Assembly: GCA_002422725.1 (NCBI GenBank)
Contig: DITE01000090.1
Span: forward strand, 1-29,436
DNA: 29,436 nt
Direction: 5' to 3'
DNA from: Bacteroidales bacterium UBA6192
Lineage (GTDB): Bacteria > Bacteroidota > Bacteroidia > Bacteroidales > F082
Every line of letters starts with the position of its first letter. The first letter of the stretch is position 1. The notes under the pieces are model-generated. The model had not been told where the DNA came from and did not search any database. It saw only the letters and a program-made list of their open reading frames with translations. Shown piece by piece: positions 7,839 through 16,453 of the stretch. The position numbers were made by a program, and so were the translations under genes.

Positions 7839-8924
7839 TCAGTTACCGAAACTCATATAGAGTTCAAGATATTCTGCTACTGTCTGTTCCAGCTCAAAAC
7901 GTATTGGACTGCTTTCGGTCCATTCGCCCCGAAAAGCACTGTTGAGCCCGGCCACGACCGATTCGTGGTTTAATTCGTTGATGAAAATATGCTTTCCACC
8001 AACCACTTCGGGTAGAGCTCCCCTGCCTGAACTGATTACCGGTAAACCCAACGCAACCGCTTCAGCAGCGGCAAAACAAAAACCTTCGCTGTAACTGGGA
8101 ATGACCACGCAGCTCGAACTGCACAACAATGCAAACAGTTCTTCGCGGTTCAGATGATGGTACACCCGCATCCTGTCGGGATAGCCGAATAGCTGAATGT
8201 CCCGTTGAACCGCCCTAAAAGCGCTGGTATTGTGCTTTGGCACAATCAGCCTGAATAGCACTTCCGGATGCTGTGCCATAAATACTTCTGCTGAGGGCAT
8301 CAACAGATCCAGCCCCTTGGAACTTCCGGCCCGGCCGAAGAAACAAAACACGAACGGTTCAACTGGCTGAGCCGATTGGCAGGCTGTGATAGCCTGATAG
8401 TCAAGCCCATTATAAATTCTGAACACTTTTCGCTTCGTTCTTTGTTTGAGTGCGCAGGCTGTGAAGTCGGAAACGCCTATAAAAGCATTAAAATTCAGTT
8501 TAATGATGAGTTTCTCGAAAAAATAAAAGCCCCAACGCTGCAGCATATTCAAATAAGGAAGTGTAAGCCAGAGTTTGTCCCACACCTCATGAAAAGTGAT
8601 GATAACCGGTTTTCGGCAAAGGCGGGCGGCAATCCATGCAGGCAAAGCGGCATTGTAGGAAGTGGTGTGCACAAGCTGTGCCTTGCTGATTTCGCGGATT
8701 ATGCTGAACAATCCCAGCAAGGTGAACCAGAAACGGCTTCGTCCGGTTCTGACAATCTTTAACAAACCCAGCTGCTCTTCCTTCGGTAAATCAGATCGGT
8801 ATCGTGAGGTTACAACAACCACAGTATGGCCTTTTGATACCAAAGCATCTGCAAGGCTGCCAAACAACTGCTCCACCCCACCCACATATGGCCTGAAATG
8901 CTCAACAACAAAGACGATTTTCAT
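7839..8924 (-). CDS. GT4 family glycosyltransferase
   Basis: A 361-residue retaining glycosyltransferase of GT-B fold. The N-terminal Rossmann half starts MKIVFVVEHFRPYVGGVEQLF, with the glycine-rich acceptor-side loop. The C-terminal half has the nucleotide-sugar site FFGRAGSSKGLD and the EX7E motif SEGFCFAAAEAVALGLPVIS. No signal peptide or TM segment is seen, so it acts at the cytoplasmic face. Its start overlaps the stop of the upstream glycosyltransferase by four bases (ATGA). Donor and acceptor sugars cannot be predicted; envelope glycan or exopolysaccharide assembly is likely, though no polymerase or flippase gene is in view. Confidence 0.92.
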   Translation of the reverse strand: MKIVFVVEHFRPYVGGVEQLFGSLADALVSKGHTVVVVTSRYRSDLPKEEQLGLLKIVRTGRSRFWFTLLGLFSIIREISKAQLVHTTSYNAALPAWIAARLCRKPVIITFHEVWDKLWLTLPYLNMLQRWGFYFFEKLIIKLNFNAFIGVSDFTACALKQRTKRKVFRIYNGLDYQAITACQSAQPVEPFVFCFFGRAGSSKGLDLLMPSAEVFMAQHPEVLFRLIVPKHNTSAFRAVQRDIQLFGYPDRMRVYHHLNREELFALLCSSSCVVIPSYSEGFCFAAAEAVALGLPVISSGRGALPEVVGGKHIFINELNHESVVAGLNSAFRGEWTESSPIRFELEQTVAEYLELYMSFGN

Positions 8925-10033
8925 GACTGCTTCCCCAGTTTAGTCATCCATTGATCAAACAAAAGTGCAGTTTCGGCCCAGCGAAAACGCTGTTCCTGCA
9001 GCAATCCCTGATCAGACATCTTTTTTCGGACTGTTTCGTTTTCAGCCAACTCCTTCATTGCGGTTGCCAACAGTGCAGGATTATCAGGGTCCACGTACAT
9101 TACTGCTCTTCCCCCAACTTCGGACAGACTACCCCGGTCGGAGCTGATCACCGGACAGCCACAGCGCATGGCTTCGACAAGCGGCAGCCCGAAGCCTTCG
9201 TAATAACTTGGGAACACAAAAGCCAAAGCAGAAGAGTACAAGGCATTCAGGTGATCTTTGGGCACATAGCCGGTGAGTTTGATGTCGGATTTATTGGGAT
9301 GTTTCAGCCAGGTCTGATGAAATTTGCGGCTTTTCCAACCTTTACCTCCGGCAATAACCAGTTGATAAGGCAGTTCGGTGGATTGCCGAAGCAGGGCAAA
9401 AGCATCAAGCAAACCCATCAGGTTTTTCCGGGGTTCGATGGTTCCCGTGAACAAAAAATAAGGGATCGTTATGCCATATTGGGCCAAAATACTTTTATCA
9501 ACTGCTGGTTTAAAGAATAAATCAGCCCCCGGATAAATCATTTGTGACTTTCCGGCCAGAAAGGGGAAACGCAGGAGCAGATCGCGGCTTGTAGCCAGCG
9601 AATTGGTGAGTACTGCCGTTGCTTTGCGCATGATAGCCGGCAACATCAGCCGCTGCAACCACTGGCTGTGAAAACGGTGCCAATGGGGAAAGAGCAAAGG
9701 GGTAAGATCGTGAATTACCGTGACCCTCATGATGGAAGGAGGCAGACAAAACGGCCCGAAATGTGCCAGCTCCACCACAACATCCACATCAAGCTTGCGC
9801 AACACTGAGGGCAACTGCCAAAACAACCTGTTGGCCCTGCCTCCAAGGTAAAGGGGCGGCATAGCCAGAGGAACTTCCTGAAGCTTTTTGAAGGTTGATT
9901 GTTGTTTTAATCTGATAACCAAATAGATGTTATCACTTTCCACCACTTCAAGAGCATCCAACAGCTGTCGGGTGTACACATGGATACCGGCAGTCTGGTT
10001 GTCGAGCGGGTCGGCTAAGATGGCAATGCGCAT
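8921..10033 (-). CDS. GT4 family glycosyltransferase
   Basis: A 370-residue GT-B glycosyltransferase. Motifs: N-terminal ILADPLDNQTAGIHVYTRQL; the mid-region VTVIHDLTPLLFP; donor-side FTGTIEPRKNL with the conserved E-P-R-K-N; and the EX7E region YYEGFGLPLVEAMRCGCPVIS, then DRGSLSEVGG. This subgroup is close to the mannosyltransferase-like GT4 enzymes that carry EPRKN. It is first of a two-gene operon, coupled to the next by ATGA. A near-consensus -7 (TACTTTTA) lies about 20 bp upstream on the minus strand. Exact sugar specificity is not readable. Confidence 0.93.
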   Translation of the reverse strand: MRIAILADPLDNQTAGIHVYTRQLLDALEVVESDNIYLVIRLKQQSTFKKLQEVPLAMPPLYLGGRANRLFWQLPSVLRKLDVDVVVELAHFGPFCLPPSIMRVTVIHDLTPLLFPHWHRFHSQWLQRLMLPAIMRKATAVLTNSLATSRDLLLRFPFLAGKSQMIYPGADLFFKPAVDKSILAQYGITIPYFLFTGTIEPRKNLMGLLDAFALLRQSTELPYQLVIAGGKGWKSRKFHQTWLKHPNKSDIKLTGYVPKDHLNALYSSALAFVFPSYYEGFGLPLVEAMRCGCPVISSDRGSLSEVGGRAVMYVDPDNPALLATAMKELAENETVRKKMSDQGLLQEQRFRWAETALLFDQWMTKLGKQS

Positions 10034-10221
10034 GGAAGGTGTTTATGCGATGTAAAAGTATGAAGAAGTTTTGAAGAAAAATAACCGGGTTCATAGGATC
10101 CTATATGATCAGGACACATAAAATCATTCATTGAGATTCAGCAGGTCACAGCTTTGGCTGCCAAAAAGGAATTGTTTCACCCGATTGATGAAAAAATGAT
10201 GCCATGATGAGCTTTATTATC

Positions 10222-10479
10222 TCATACAGCATCGTTCACCGCAATAATCCGGATTACTTCAGCCAGGATTAGGGCCAGCAAGGCTCCCCAAAGAACGCTC
10301 AAAAAAGGATTGGAGATAAAAGCGCACCCTTCGATGCTGCAACCGAGGGTAAGATAATACACGAAACCCGCCCCGGCACCCAATACTCCAGCCAAAACTG
10401 ACCAGCGCGAAAACAATCCAAGAACCAGCTTATTGGCTGATTTACTGCTCACTTTTTTAGGCTTAATCCTGGTTTTCAT
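10222..10479 (-). CDS. DUF6132 family small membrane protein
   Basis: An 85-residue integral membrane protein. After a basic N-terminus there are two hydrophobic segments (about 26-46 and 57-80) around the conserved signature LGCSIEGCAFISNPFLSVLWGAL, with its two cysteines, typical of DUF6132 proteins of Bacteroidota. The family has no assigned function that I know. It begins three bases after the stop of a membrane-anchored thioredoxin, so the cysteine pair may be a redox partner of that protein; this link is inference from context. Confidence 0.82.
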   Translation of the reverse strand: MKTRIKPKKVSSKSANKLVLGLFSRWSVLAGVLGAGAGFVYYLTLGCSIEGCAFISNPFLSVLWGALLALILAEVIRIIAVNDAV

Positions 10480-10482
10480 ATG

Positions 10483-10905
10483 CTAAAGCTGTTCAAGAAC
10501 TGCCTTTGACAAAGCAGCTTTTGTTTTCATCCCAACCAGTTGTTTTACAGGTTTTCCATCTTTGAACACGATCAAGGTTGGGATAGAACGAATGTTGAAT
10601 TGGCTGGCTATTTTCTTGTTGGCCTCCACATCAAGCTTGCCCACTTTGGCTTTTCCTTTGAATTCCTCAGCAAGCTCGCTTACCACCGGGGCCAGCATTC
10701 GGCAAGGGGCACACCAGGCAGCCCAGAAATCGACAAGGAATACGCCTTTTGCAATGGTTTTGTCGAAATTGGCATCGGTAAGCGTAACGATTTCATTGCT
10801 TTCGGACGATGGATCATAGTTTTTGAAATGCTTATACCTTTTATAGGTGCTGTAAATCAAGTAAATAATCGTAAGTGCGAGAATGATCCAGATCAGGTAG
10901 TTCAT
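10483..10905 (-). CDS. Membrane-anchored thioredoxin
   Basis: A 140-residue thioredoxin with an N-terminal membrane anchor (residues 2-19) followed by a basic stretch, YKRYKHFKNY, then a complete thioredoxin fold. The active site is WCAPC (Cys65, Cys68) rather than the usual WCGPC, with cis-proline Pro109 in RSIPTL. The anchor followed by positive charges suggests the domain faces the cytoplasm (positive-inside rule), so it may reduce membrane or membrane-near thiols. It is co-transcribed with a DUF6132 protein that has two conserved cysteines. Confidence 0.92.
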   Translation of the reverse strand: MNYLIWIILALTIIYLIYSTYKRYKHFKNYDPSSESNEIVTLTDANFDKTIAKGVFLVDFWAAWCAPCRMLAPVVSELAEEFKGKAKVGKLDVEANKKIASQFNIRSIPTLIVFKDGKPVKQLVGMKTKAALSKAVLEQL

Positions 10906-10928
10906 AGTTATGAAGTTGTTATAGATTA

Positions 10929-10936
10929 CAAATGTA
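10929..10936 (-). promoter_or_regulatory. -7 element (TACATTTG) for thioredoxin/DUF6132
   Basis: Exact TAnnTTTG match on the minus strand, 23 bp before the thioredoxin ATG. A TTTG lies 16 bp further upstream, shorter than the usual 19-21 bp spacing. Confidence 0.6.
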
Positions 10937-10951
10937 CTGAAAACAGATAAA

Positions 10952-12082
10952 TCAAAGCCATTTCCTTTTTCTGAACATCAGCAGCATGATCACAACAATG
11001 GTGATCATAACTATCCAAACTCCGGCATAGCCATAGGTCCATTTCAACTCGGGCATAATCTCAAAATTCATCCCATAAACGCCTACAATAAAGGTTAAGG
11101 GAATAAAAATTGTACCGATAATTGTCAGGACTTTCATCACCTGATTCATCCGGTAGCTTTGTGCCGAGAGAAAGATATCGCGTATGCCCGAATTGAGTTC
11201 ACGGTAAGTTTCAATAATTTCGACCATCTGCATCACATGATCCTGCACATCGCCAAAATACCGGTTGTGGTTTGGATCAACCAGGGGGTGATCGCTTTTG
11301 AGCAGGCTCATTACTGCCTCTCTGAGCGGAAAAATACTTTTCTTCACAAAAAGCAGGTCTTTGCGGTTCTGTTGTATCAACTCCGAAACCTGCTTATCGG
11401 GCATGTCGGGAAGATTGTCTTCCAAATGGTCAATGGATTCGCCAAGATTCTCAATCACTTTGAAGTACTCATCAACAATAAGGTCGGTAATGGCATAAAA
11501 CAGGTAGTCGGTCCCAAACAGGCGCAACCTGCTCATTGGATTGTTAAATCGTTCGAAAAGAGGATCAAAGATAGCCAGATCACTTTCCTGAAAACTAATC
11601 AGTAATCTGTCCTGAAGCACCATGCTGATCTGATCAGAGCTGATTTCGCTGCTGCCGTTTTCCTGATAGAGTGTTTTCAGGGTAAGGAAAACAAAACCCG
11701 GTTCAGTGTCCAGTTTAGGCCTCTGGCCGGTATTGAGAATATCTTCGAGAAGCAGGTTGTGCAAACCAAGCTTTTTGCCAATTTTTTCAATCAGCGCAAT
11801 ATCGTGCAAACCAATTACTCTCAACCATTTGAAAGTTGATTTATCGTCAAAAACCAGTTCTTCAAAATCAACATTCTTCTTCTCTGCAAAGCTTTCAGCA
11901 TTGTATTCGATCAGGTCGAAACGGACTTTTTGCATTTTCACCTGACCAATATGAATCAGTGAACCTGGCGGCATCCCGCTTTTACGGGAGCTCCCTTCTT
12001 TGCCAAGTCTGGTGGCAGAACGTTTGGTTTTTTTGACTTTCGTGGGTTTCATATCCGCAACAACTAAATCGTTTCTTTCCAT
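10952..12082 (-). CDS. corA: CorA family Mg2+/Co2+ transporter
   Basis: Inner-membrane divalent cation channel of the CorA family. The long N-terminal cytoplasmic domain (about 300 residues, with the helical stretch SLLKSDHPLVDPNHNRYFGDV) precedes two C-terminal TM helices. TM1 ends in the signature YGMNF (the selectivity-filter GMN), the loop MPELKWTYGY follows, then TM2 and the basic tail RKRKWL. The start is uncertain. ATG 12082 is given, but an exact -7 (TACCTTTG) at 12083-12090 touches it, so ATG 12052 (MKPTKVKK) may be the real start. Length is normal. It lies upstream of and on the same strand as thioredoxin, which has its own promoter. Confidence 0.95.
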   Translation of the reverse strand: MERNDLVVADMKPTKVKKTKRSATRLGKEGSSRKSGMPPGSLIHIGQVKMQKVRFDLIEYNAESFAEKKNVDFEELVFDDKSTFKWLRVIGLHDIALIEKIGKKLGLHNLLLEDILNTGQRPKLDTEPGFVFLTLKTLYQENGSSEISSDQISMVLQDRLLISFQESDLAIFDPLFERFNNPMSRLRLFGTDYLFYAITDLIVDEYFKVIENLGESIDHLEDNLPDMPDKQVSELIQQNRKDLLFVKKSIFPLREAVMSLLKSDHPLVDPNHNRYFGDVQDHVMQMVEIIETYRELNSGIRDIFLSAQSYRMNQVMKVLTIIGTIFIPLTFIVGVYGMNFEIMPELKWTYGYAGVWIVMITIVVIMLLMFRKRKWL

Positions 12083-12241
12083 CAAAGGTAAGAAATTTCC
12101 GATGGCATAGGTGACAGTTAAAACTTACAATTGACTATTTCAGGCAATGCTGCATAGTTGAAACCGTGAATAATAATGATGTTTCAAATCAGCTATTCGT
12201 TTTAAATGCCATGAAAAATATGTATATTTACGAATTAATAC

Positions 12242-12256
12242 GGCAAAGCCTTTGCC
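12242..12256 (+). promoter_or_regulatory. Small hairpin in the leader of the GT4 gene
   Basis: GGCAAAGCCTTTGCC is a near-perfect palindrome 18 bp before the ATG at 12275. A candidate promoter, TATATTTA (one mismatch to TAnnTTTG), lies about 10 bp upstream of it. The hairpin would sit in the mRNA leader near the ribosome site; a regulatory role is a guess. Confidence 0.4.
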
Positions 12257-12274
12257 CCCTTTAAATTTTCAGCC

Positions 12275-14488
12275 ATGAAAATAATATGCATCGGAAACTA
12301 CCCACCCCGGCAGTGTGGAATAGCCACCTTCACTGAAAACCTTGTAAAAGCCATTACTGATGCTGCTTACAAGAGCAAAACAGACCTCCTAATAGAAGTG
12401 ATAGCCATGAACGACGGTCTGGCCACTTATGATTATCCTTCATTGGTAACATATACTATTCAGGATAAGGCTACGGAGGCCTATATTGCTGCTGCTGATC
12501 ATATCAACAATTCAGGCGCTGATCTGCTGTTGCTTCAGCACGAATTTGGTATATATGGTGGAGAAAGCGGAGTTTTGCTGCTGGCATTGCTTCGTCGTGT
12601 AAAAATTCCTGTCGTGTCGACATTTCATACTGTTCTCGATAAGCCAAATTTTCATCAAAAGGAAATTCTGAAGCAGATTGCCCGATACTCTTCGCGCATT
12701 GTAATCATGAACAGTATTGCAGTGGGTATGCTGGAAAAGATCTACATGGTGCCTCCTGAGAAAATCTTGCAAATTGAACATGGAGTTCCAGATTATGAGG
12801 CATTTGCACATGAAATTATTGCTCCTCCGGAAAGTTGGGAATCACGCAAAATCATGATGACATTTGGGTTGATAGGCCGAAGCAAAGGTATTGAAACTGT
12901 GATTAAAGCCTTGCCTGCAATTGTTGCTGCCCACCCCGAGGTTTTGTATGTTGTGCTGGGGAAAACGCATCCGAATGTTATTCGTCTTTCGGGCGAAGAA
13001 TACCGTGAATACCTGCAGGAACTGGTGGATAAATCCGGACTTGAAAAGCATGTCATGTTCATGAAACAGTATGTGAGCGAATTGGAACTCATGTCATTGT
13101 TAAAGGCTGCTGAAATCTATGTTACCCCTTACCTGAACAAATCACAGATAACCAGCGGAACCCTTAGCTATGCCGTTAGCAGTGGTTGCGCTGTGTTTTC
13201 GACACCCTACTGGCATGCCGAAGAACTGCTGAAAGATGGAAGAGGGGAATTCTTTGGTTTTGGCAGACATGATGAACTGTCCGGGAAAATTATCCATTGT
13301 CTTGATCATCCCGAACAGCTTCGATCCATGCAGGAAAAAGCCCTCGAACATGGCAAAACCATAATCTGGCCAAAGATAGGCAATGCTTACCTGGATGTGT
13401 TTGCACAAGCGATCAGCAATCCGAAAAGCGGCCTGACATTAAAACAGAACTATCCGGAATTCAGCATTGTTCATCTGAAACGACTTAGCGACTCAACCGG
13501 AATTTTACAACATGCACTGGGTACAATTCCCAGTTTTCAGCATGGATACAGCCTCGATGACAATTCAAGAGCGATGCTGGTGGTCACAAAAGCATTCAAG
13601 GATAATCCCGATCCTGTTTACCTTGAATTGATCACAGTGTATTTCTCTAACCTGCTGCTTATGTGGCAAAAAGATGATGGGTTCAGGAATTATCTGACCT
13701 ACGACAAGAAAATGATAGAGAATGATTCGTCTGACGATTCGCTGGGAAGATCCATCTGGGCCTTGGGCTACCTGATACGCTATGCCCCCACTGATTCGCT
13801 GTTTCAGACGGCGATGGAGGTGTTCCACAACTCTCTGCATCTGATCGACGGCATACAATATGCAAGAGGCTATGCCAATTGTGTTTTTGGGCTTTTCCAC
13901 TACAGCCGCAGGTTTCCTGATCAGGAAAGGTTTCTGCACATGATCAATCAGATCGCCAATGTGTTGTGTTTACGTTTCGAACAACACAATCGTGATCACT
14001 GGCACTGGTTTGAAGACGTGCTCACCTACGATAACGGATTGATTCCTGCGGCGCTATACCTGGCTTACTCACTAACAGGCAATGAAGAACACTTGCGTAT
14101 TGCCGAAAAATCGAGGCTCTTCCTCGAAACCAAATGTTTTAGAAAACCCTGGTTAAGTCTGATCGGAAACCACAAATGGCTAAGGTTCGACAGTGATTAT
14201 GAACTTTTTGCGCAGCAACCAATCGATGCCTTTGCCATGATAATTATGTATAAAAGTGCCTGGTTAACCACCCGAAATCCGGAACACAAAAATAAACTCA
14301 TTCAAACCTATCATTGGTTTCTTGGCGACAACGATTTGAACATCAGTGTCTACGATGAGAATACCGGTGGTTGCAACGATGGTATCGAAGCCACCAATAT
14401 CAACAGGAATCAGGGTGCCGAAAGCACAATTGTCTGGTTACTATCACAATTGATTGCCAAACCATTTCTTAGCCAGCATGATTCTTGA
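12275..14488 (+). CDS. GT4 glycosyltransferase with C-terminal (alpha/alpha)-barrel domain
   Basis: A 737-residue cytoplasmic two-domain protein. Residues 1-385 are a GT-B/GT4 glycosyltransferase: the start IGNYPPRQCGIATFTENL, the QHEFGIYGGESG loop, the donor-side FGLIGRSKG and the region QITSGTLSYAVSSGCAVFSTPYW. The usual EX7E glutamates are absent there, as is common in this subfamily. Residues about 395-735 are helical and resemble an (alpha/alpha)6 barrel of the glycosidase type (GYSLDDNSRAMLV, QKDDGFRNYLTYD, HWHWFEDVLTYDNG). Proteins of this shape often sit beside GH130 enzymes, as here, where the genes converge and overlap by 20 bp. Probable role: making a mannose-containing oligosaccharide inside the cell. 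The product is not proven. Confidence 0.85.
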   Translation: MKIICIGNYPPRQCGIATFTENLVKAITDAAYKSKTDLLIEVIAMNDGLATYDYPSLVTYTIQDKATEAYIAAADHINNSGADLLLLQHEFGIYGGESGVLLLALLRRVKIPVVSTFHTVLDKPNFHQKEILKQIARYSSRIVIMNSIAVGMLEKIYMVPPEKILQIEHGVPDYEAFAHEIIAPPESWESRKIMMTFGLIGRSKGIETVIKALPAIVAAHPEVLYVVLGKTHPNVIRLSGEEYREYLQELVDKSGLEKHVMFMKQYVSELELMSLLKAAEIYVTPYLNKSQITSGTLSYAVSSGCAVFSTPYWHAEELLKDGRGEFFGFGRHDELSGKIIHCLDHPEQLRSMQEKALEHGKTIIWPKIGNAYLDVFAQAISNPKSGLTLKQNYPEFSIVHLKRLSDSTGILQHALGTIPSFQHGYSLDDNSRAMLVVTKAFKDNPDPVYLELITVYFSNLLLMWQKDDGFRNYLTYDKKMIENDSSDDSLGRSIWALGYLIRYAPTDSLFQTAMEVFHNSLHLIDGIQYARGYANCVFGLFHYSRRFPDQERFLHMINQIANVLCLRFEQHNRDHWHWFEDVLTYDNGLIPAALYLAYSLTGNEEHLRIAEKSRLFLETKCFRKPWLSLIGNHKWLRFDSDYELFAQQPIDAFAMIIMYKSAWLTTRNPEHKNKLIQTYHWFLGDNDLNISVYDENTGGCNDGIEATNINRNQGAESTIVWLLSQLIAKPFLSQHDS

Positions 14489-16337
14489 AAACACGTTGTA
14501 TTCTGGCTAACAACAAATTACGGTCAATTGGTTTACGGATATAGTCAGCAGCACCAAGACTCAGTCCACGGGCTTCATCTTCCGGACTTGTGTGTCCTGA
14601 CAGAAAAATCACCGGTATGTTTATGTTCTTTTCCCTGATATATTCCAGCATCTGATAGCCATCAAAATTGGGCATGGCAATATCCGATAATATTACATCG
14701 AACTTACCTTTTGCAATCTGCATCAATGCCACAATCCCATCCGGAGCCACTTCCACTTCATAACCATCGGCTTTCAGTATGCTGGATATTACTTTTTGAT
14801 TAATCACCTCATCCTCAACAATAAGCACCCGTCCTTTTGATTGTACTTTGGTTTGCCCGGCGAGTGTGATATCCGAAGGGATCAACGAGGTCAACAGTTC
14901 TTTCAGGGGCACGGTTGCATAAGTTGAAGCCGTGTCGGACATGGCATATGGAATAACCAGTTCATCGTTGTTGACAATCGAACCGCACGAATACACCACA
15001 TTGGGAACATAGCCCTCCCTTTCTTCTTCGTTGGGCGAGATCAATGGCTCTGTAAGGTGTCCGATAACTTTGGTTGGGTCATCCAGATCGAGCAGCATGG
15101 CACTGATCACATATTTGCGCATAGTTCCCACGCCATGGGTAATCACTAACCAGCCATGCTCGGTTTCGATTGGTGAACCACAATTGCCAACCTGAATAAA
15201 CTCCCAGGGGTAAGTTGGCTCCTGCAATTTGATGGCTTCACCCCATTGGTTGATCTGATCCGAAAACATAATGAAGTTGTTAACCCCATCGATTCGTGAT
15301 AACATAACAAATTTTCCTTTTATTCTCCTGGGAAACAGGGCCATCCCCTTATTCTGAGCATTTTCGCCGTGAATAGGCATGATTTTAAATTTGTAGAAGT
15401 CTTTGGTTTCGATGAACTTGGGCATAATGGTAAAGCCATTATAAGCCGTATAAGTGGCATAATACCTCACCCGGCCATCGTCATCGGTAAATTTCACGAA
15501 ACGGGCGTCTTCAATACCATTGCTTTCGCCGGCTCCAATGGGAAAAATCACCCTATCGGATATTCCCGTATCGAGCGAGAAATCAATTTCATAGTGCGAA
15601 TCACCAAGCCAGATGATGGTTTTTAGAATTTTTTGCTGGCCTTCGTTGGGTTTCAGTTCGCGGGTGGTTTCTTCAATGGCCCTGTAAAGTTCATTGTAAT
15701 CAAATTCGTTGCGAAGCTTGTCCATTACAAATTTCACCACCGGGTCATCGGCGTGCATCTCGGACAATTTGGCACAAAAAGCATCTTTTGAATAAATAAA
15801 ATTATTGATCGTTTCTGCTTCGTCAATCAGTCTTCCTGTTGGGATAAGCTGAAGGTTGTTGTTGGCATCGAGCACGCCGCCGCGAAAAACAACTGAACTG
15901 ATGTGCCCTTCGCCTGTTGCCCTGAAACTGATGATTATCCTTTTCTGGCCAACGCTTAGCCCGGTCTGGTCAGGATCTTCAACCATGGATGGGTTAAAGA
16001 AAGCAGCCGATTCGATCGAATATTCAGAACTAAAATAGGCTCCTATCAATAAACGTTTGGCTTCGGACAAGTCAAGGAGATTTCCTGCTTTGCCGTTCAT
16101 AATCGCGCTGACCCTCTCGAAATGTCTGTGAAATATTTTCGAAATATTGCGATGACGTGATGAAAACTCCCTCAACGACTGACTAAGACTTAATCGGGCT
16201 GCCTCTTCAGGCATAATGATTACTTTTTGAATGATAGATTGAACTCTGGTTTCAGGTCCGGGAAAGAAAAATCTGACTATTACGCGTTTGGGATCGCTGT
16301 AAAAACGTACTGATTTGCGGTTCAAAGTGGTACTCAT
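14469..16337 (-). CDS. GH130 beta-mannoside phosphorylase/hydrolase fused to a response-regulator receiver domain
   Basis: A 622-residue protein without signal peptide. Residues 1-80 are the N-terminal extension typical of one GH130 clade (RVIVRFFFPGPETRVQ). Residues about 85-490 are the five-bladed GH130 domain: FFNPSM, SFRATGEGHISS, GIEDARF (276-280, counterpart of EDPR), GSPIETEHGWLVITHGV, LLDLDDPTKVIG, GYVPNVVYSCG, and YAMSDTASTYA. GH130 enzymes cleave beta-mannosides, mostly by phosphorolysis. Residues 503-622 are a complete CheY-like receiver: acidic pocket VEDE (508-510), phospho-acceptor Asp552 in LSDIAMPNFDG, Ser580, and Lys602 in YIRKPI. All catalytic residues of the receiver are intact, so it should accept phosphate. 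The fusion is unusual. The 3' end overlaps the convergent glycosyltransferase gene by 20 bp. A near-consensus -7 (TAATTTTA) lies about 25 bp upstream. Confidence 0.9.
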   Translation of the reverse strand: MSTTLNRKSVRFYSDPKRVIVRFFFPGPETRVQSIIQKVIIMPEEAARLSLSQSLREFSSRHRNISKIFHRHFERVSAIMNGKAGNLLDLSEAKRLLIGAYFSSEYSIESAAFFNPSMVEDPDQTGLSVGQKRIIISFRATGEGHISSVVFRGGVLDANNNLQLIPTGRLIDEAETINNFIYSKDAFCAKLSEMHADDPVVKFVMDKLRNEFDYNELYRAIEETTRELKPNEGQQKILKTIIWLGDSHYEIDFSLDTGISDRVIFPIGAGESNGIEDARFVKFTDDDGRVRYYATYTAYNGFTIMPKFIETKDFYKFKIMPIHGENAQNKGMALFPRRIKGKFVMLSRIDGVNNFIMFSDQINQWGEAIKLQEPTYPWEFIQVGNCGSPIETEHGWLVITHGVGTMRKYVISAMLLDLDDPTKVIGHLTEPLISPNEEEREGYVPNVVYSCGSIVNNDELVIPYAMSDTASTYATVPLKELLTSLIPSDITLAGQTKVQSKGRVLIVEDEVINQKVISSILKADGYEVEVAPDGIVALMQIAKGKFDVILSDIAMPNFDGYQMLEYIREKNINIPVIFLSGHTSPEDEARGLSLGAADYIRKPIDRNLLLARIQRVFKNHAG

Positions 16338-16416
16338 AACATTTCGAATTTGTGCTTAAAATTAATAAATATTCGTTACTTCAGTACATCCATAAAACAA
16401 ATGAAAGAAGATACGT

Positions 16417-16424
16417 TATATTTG
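16417..16424 (+). promoter_or_regulatory. -7 element (TATATTTG) for the isochorismatase-like gene
   Basis: Exact TAnnTTTG match, 29 bp before ATG 16454 and inside the longer open frame. It supports the shorter start. Confidence 0.6.
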
Positions 16425-16453
16425 CTTTTTCTGCTGGCCTCAATTATAAGCAT

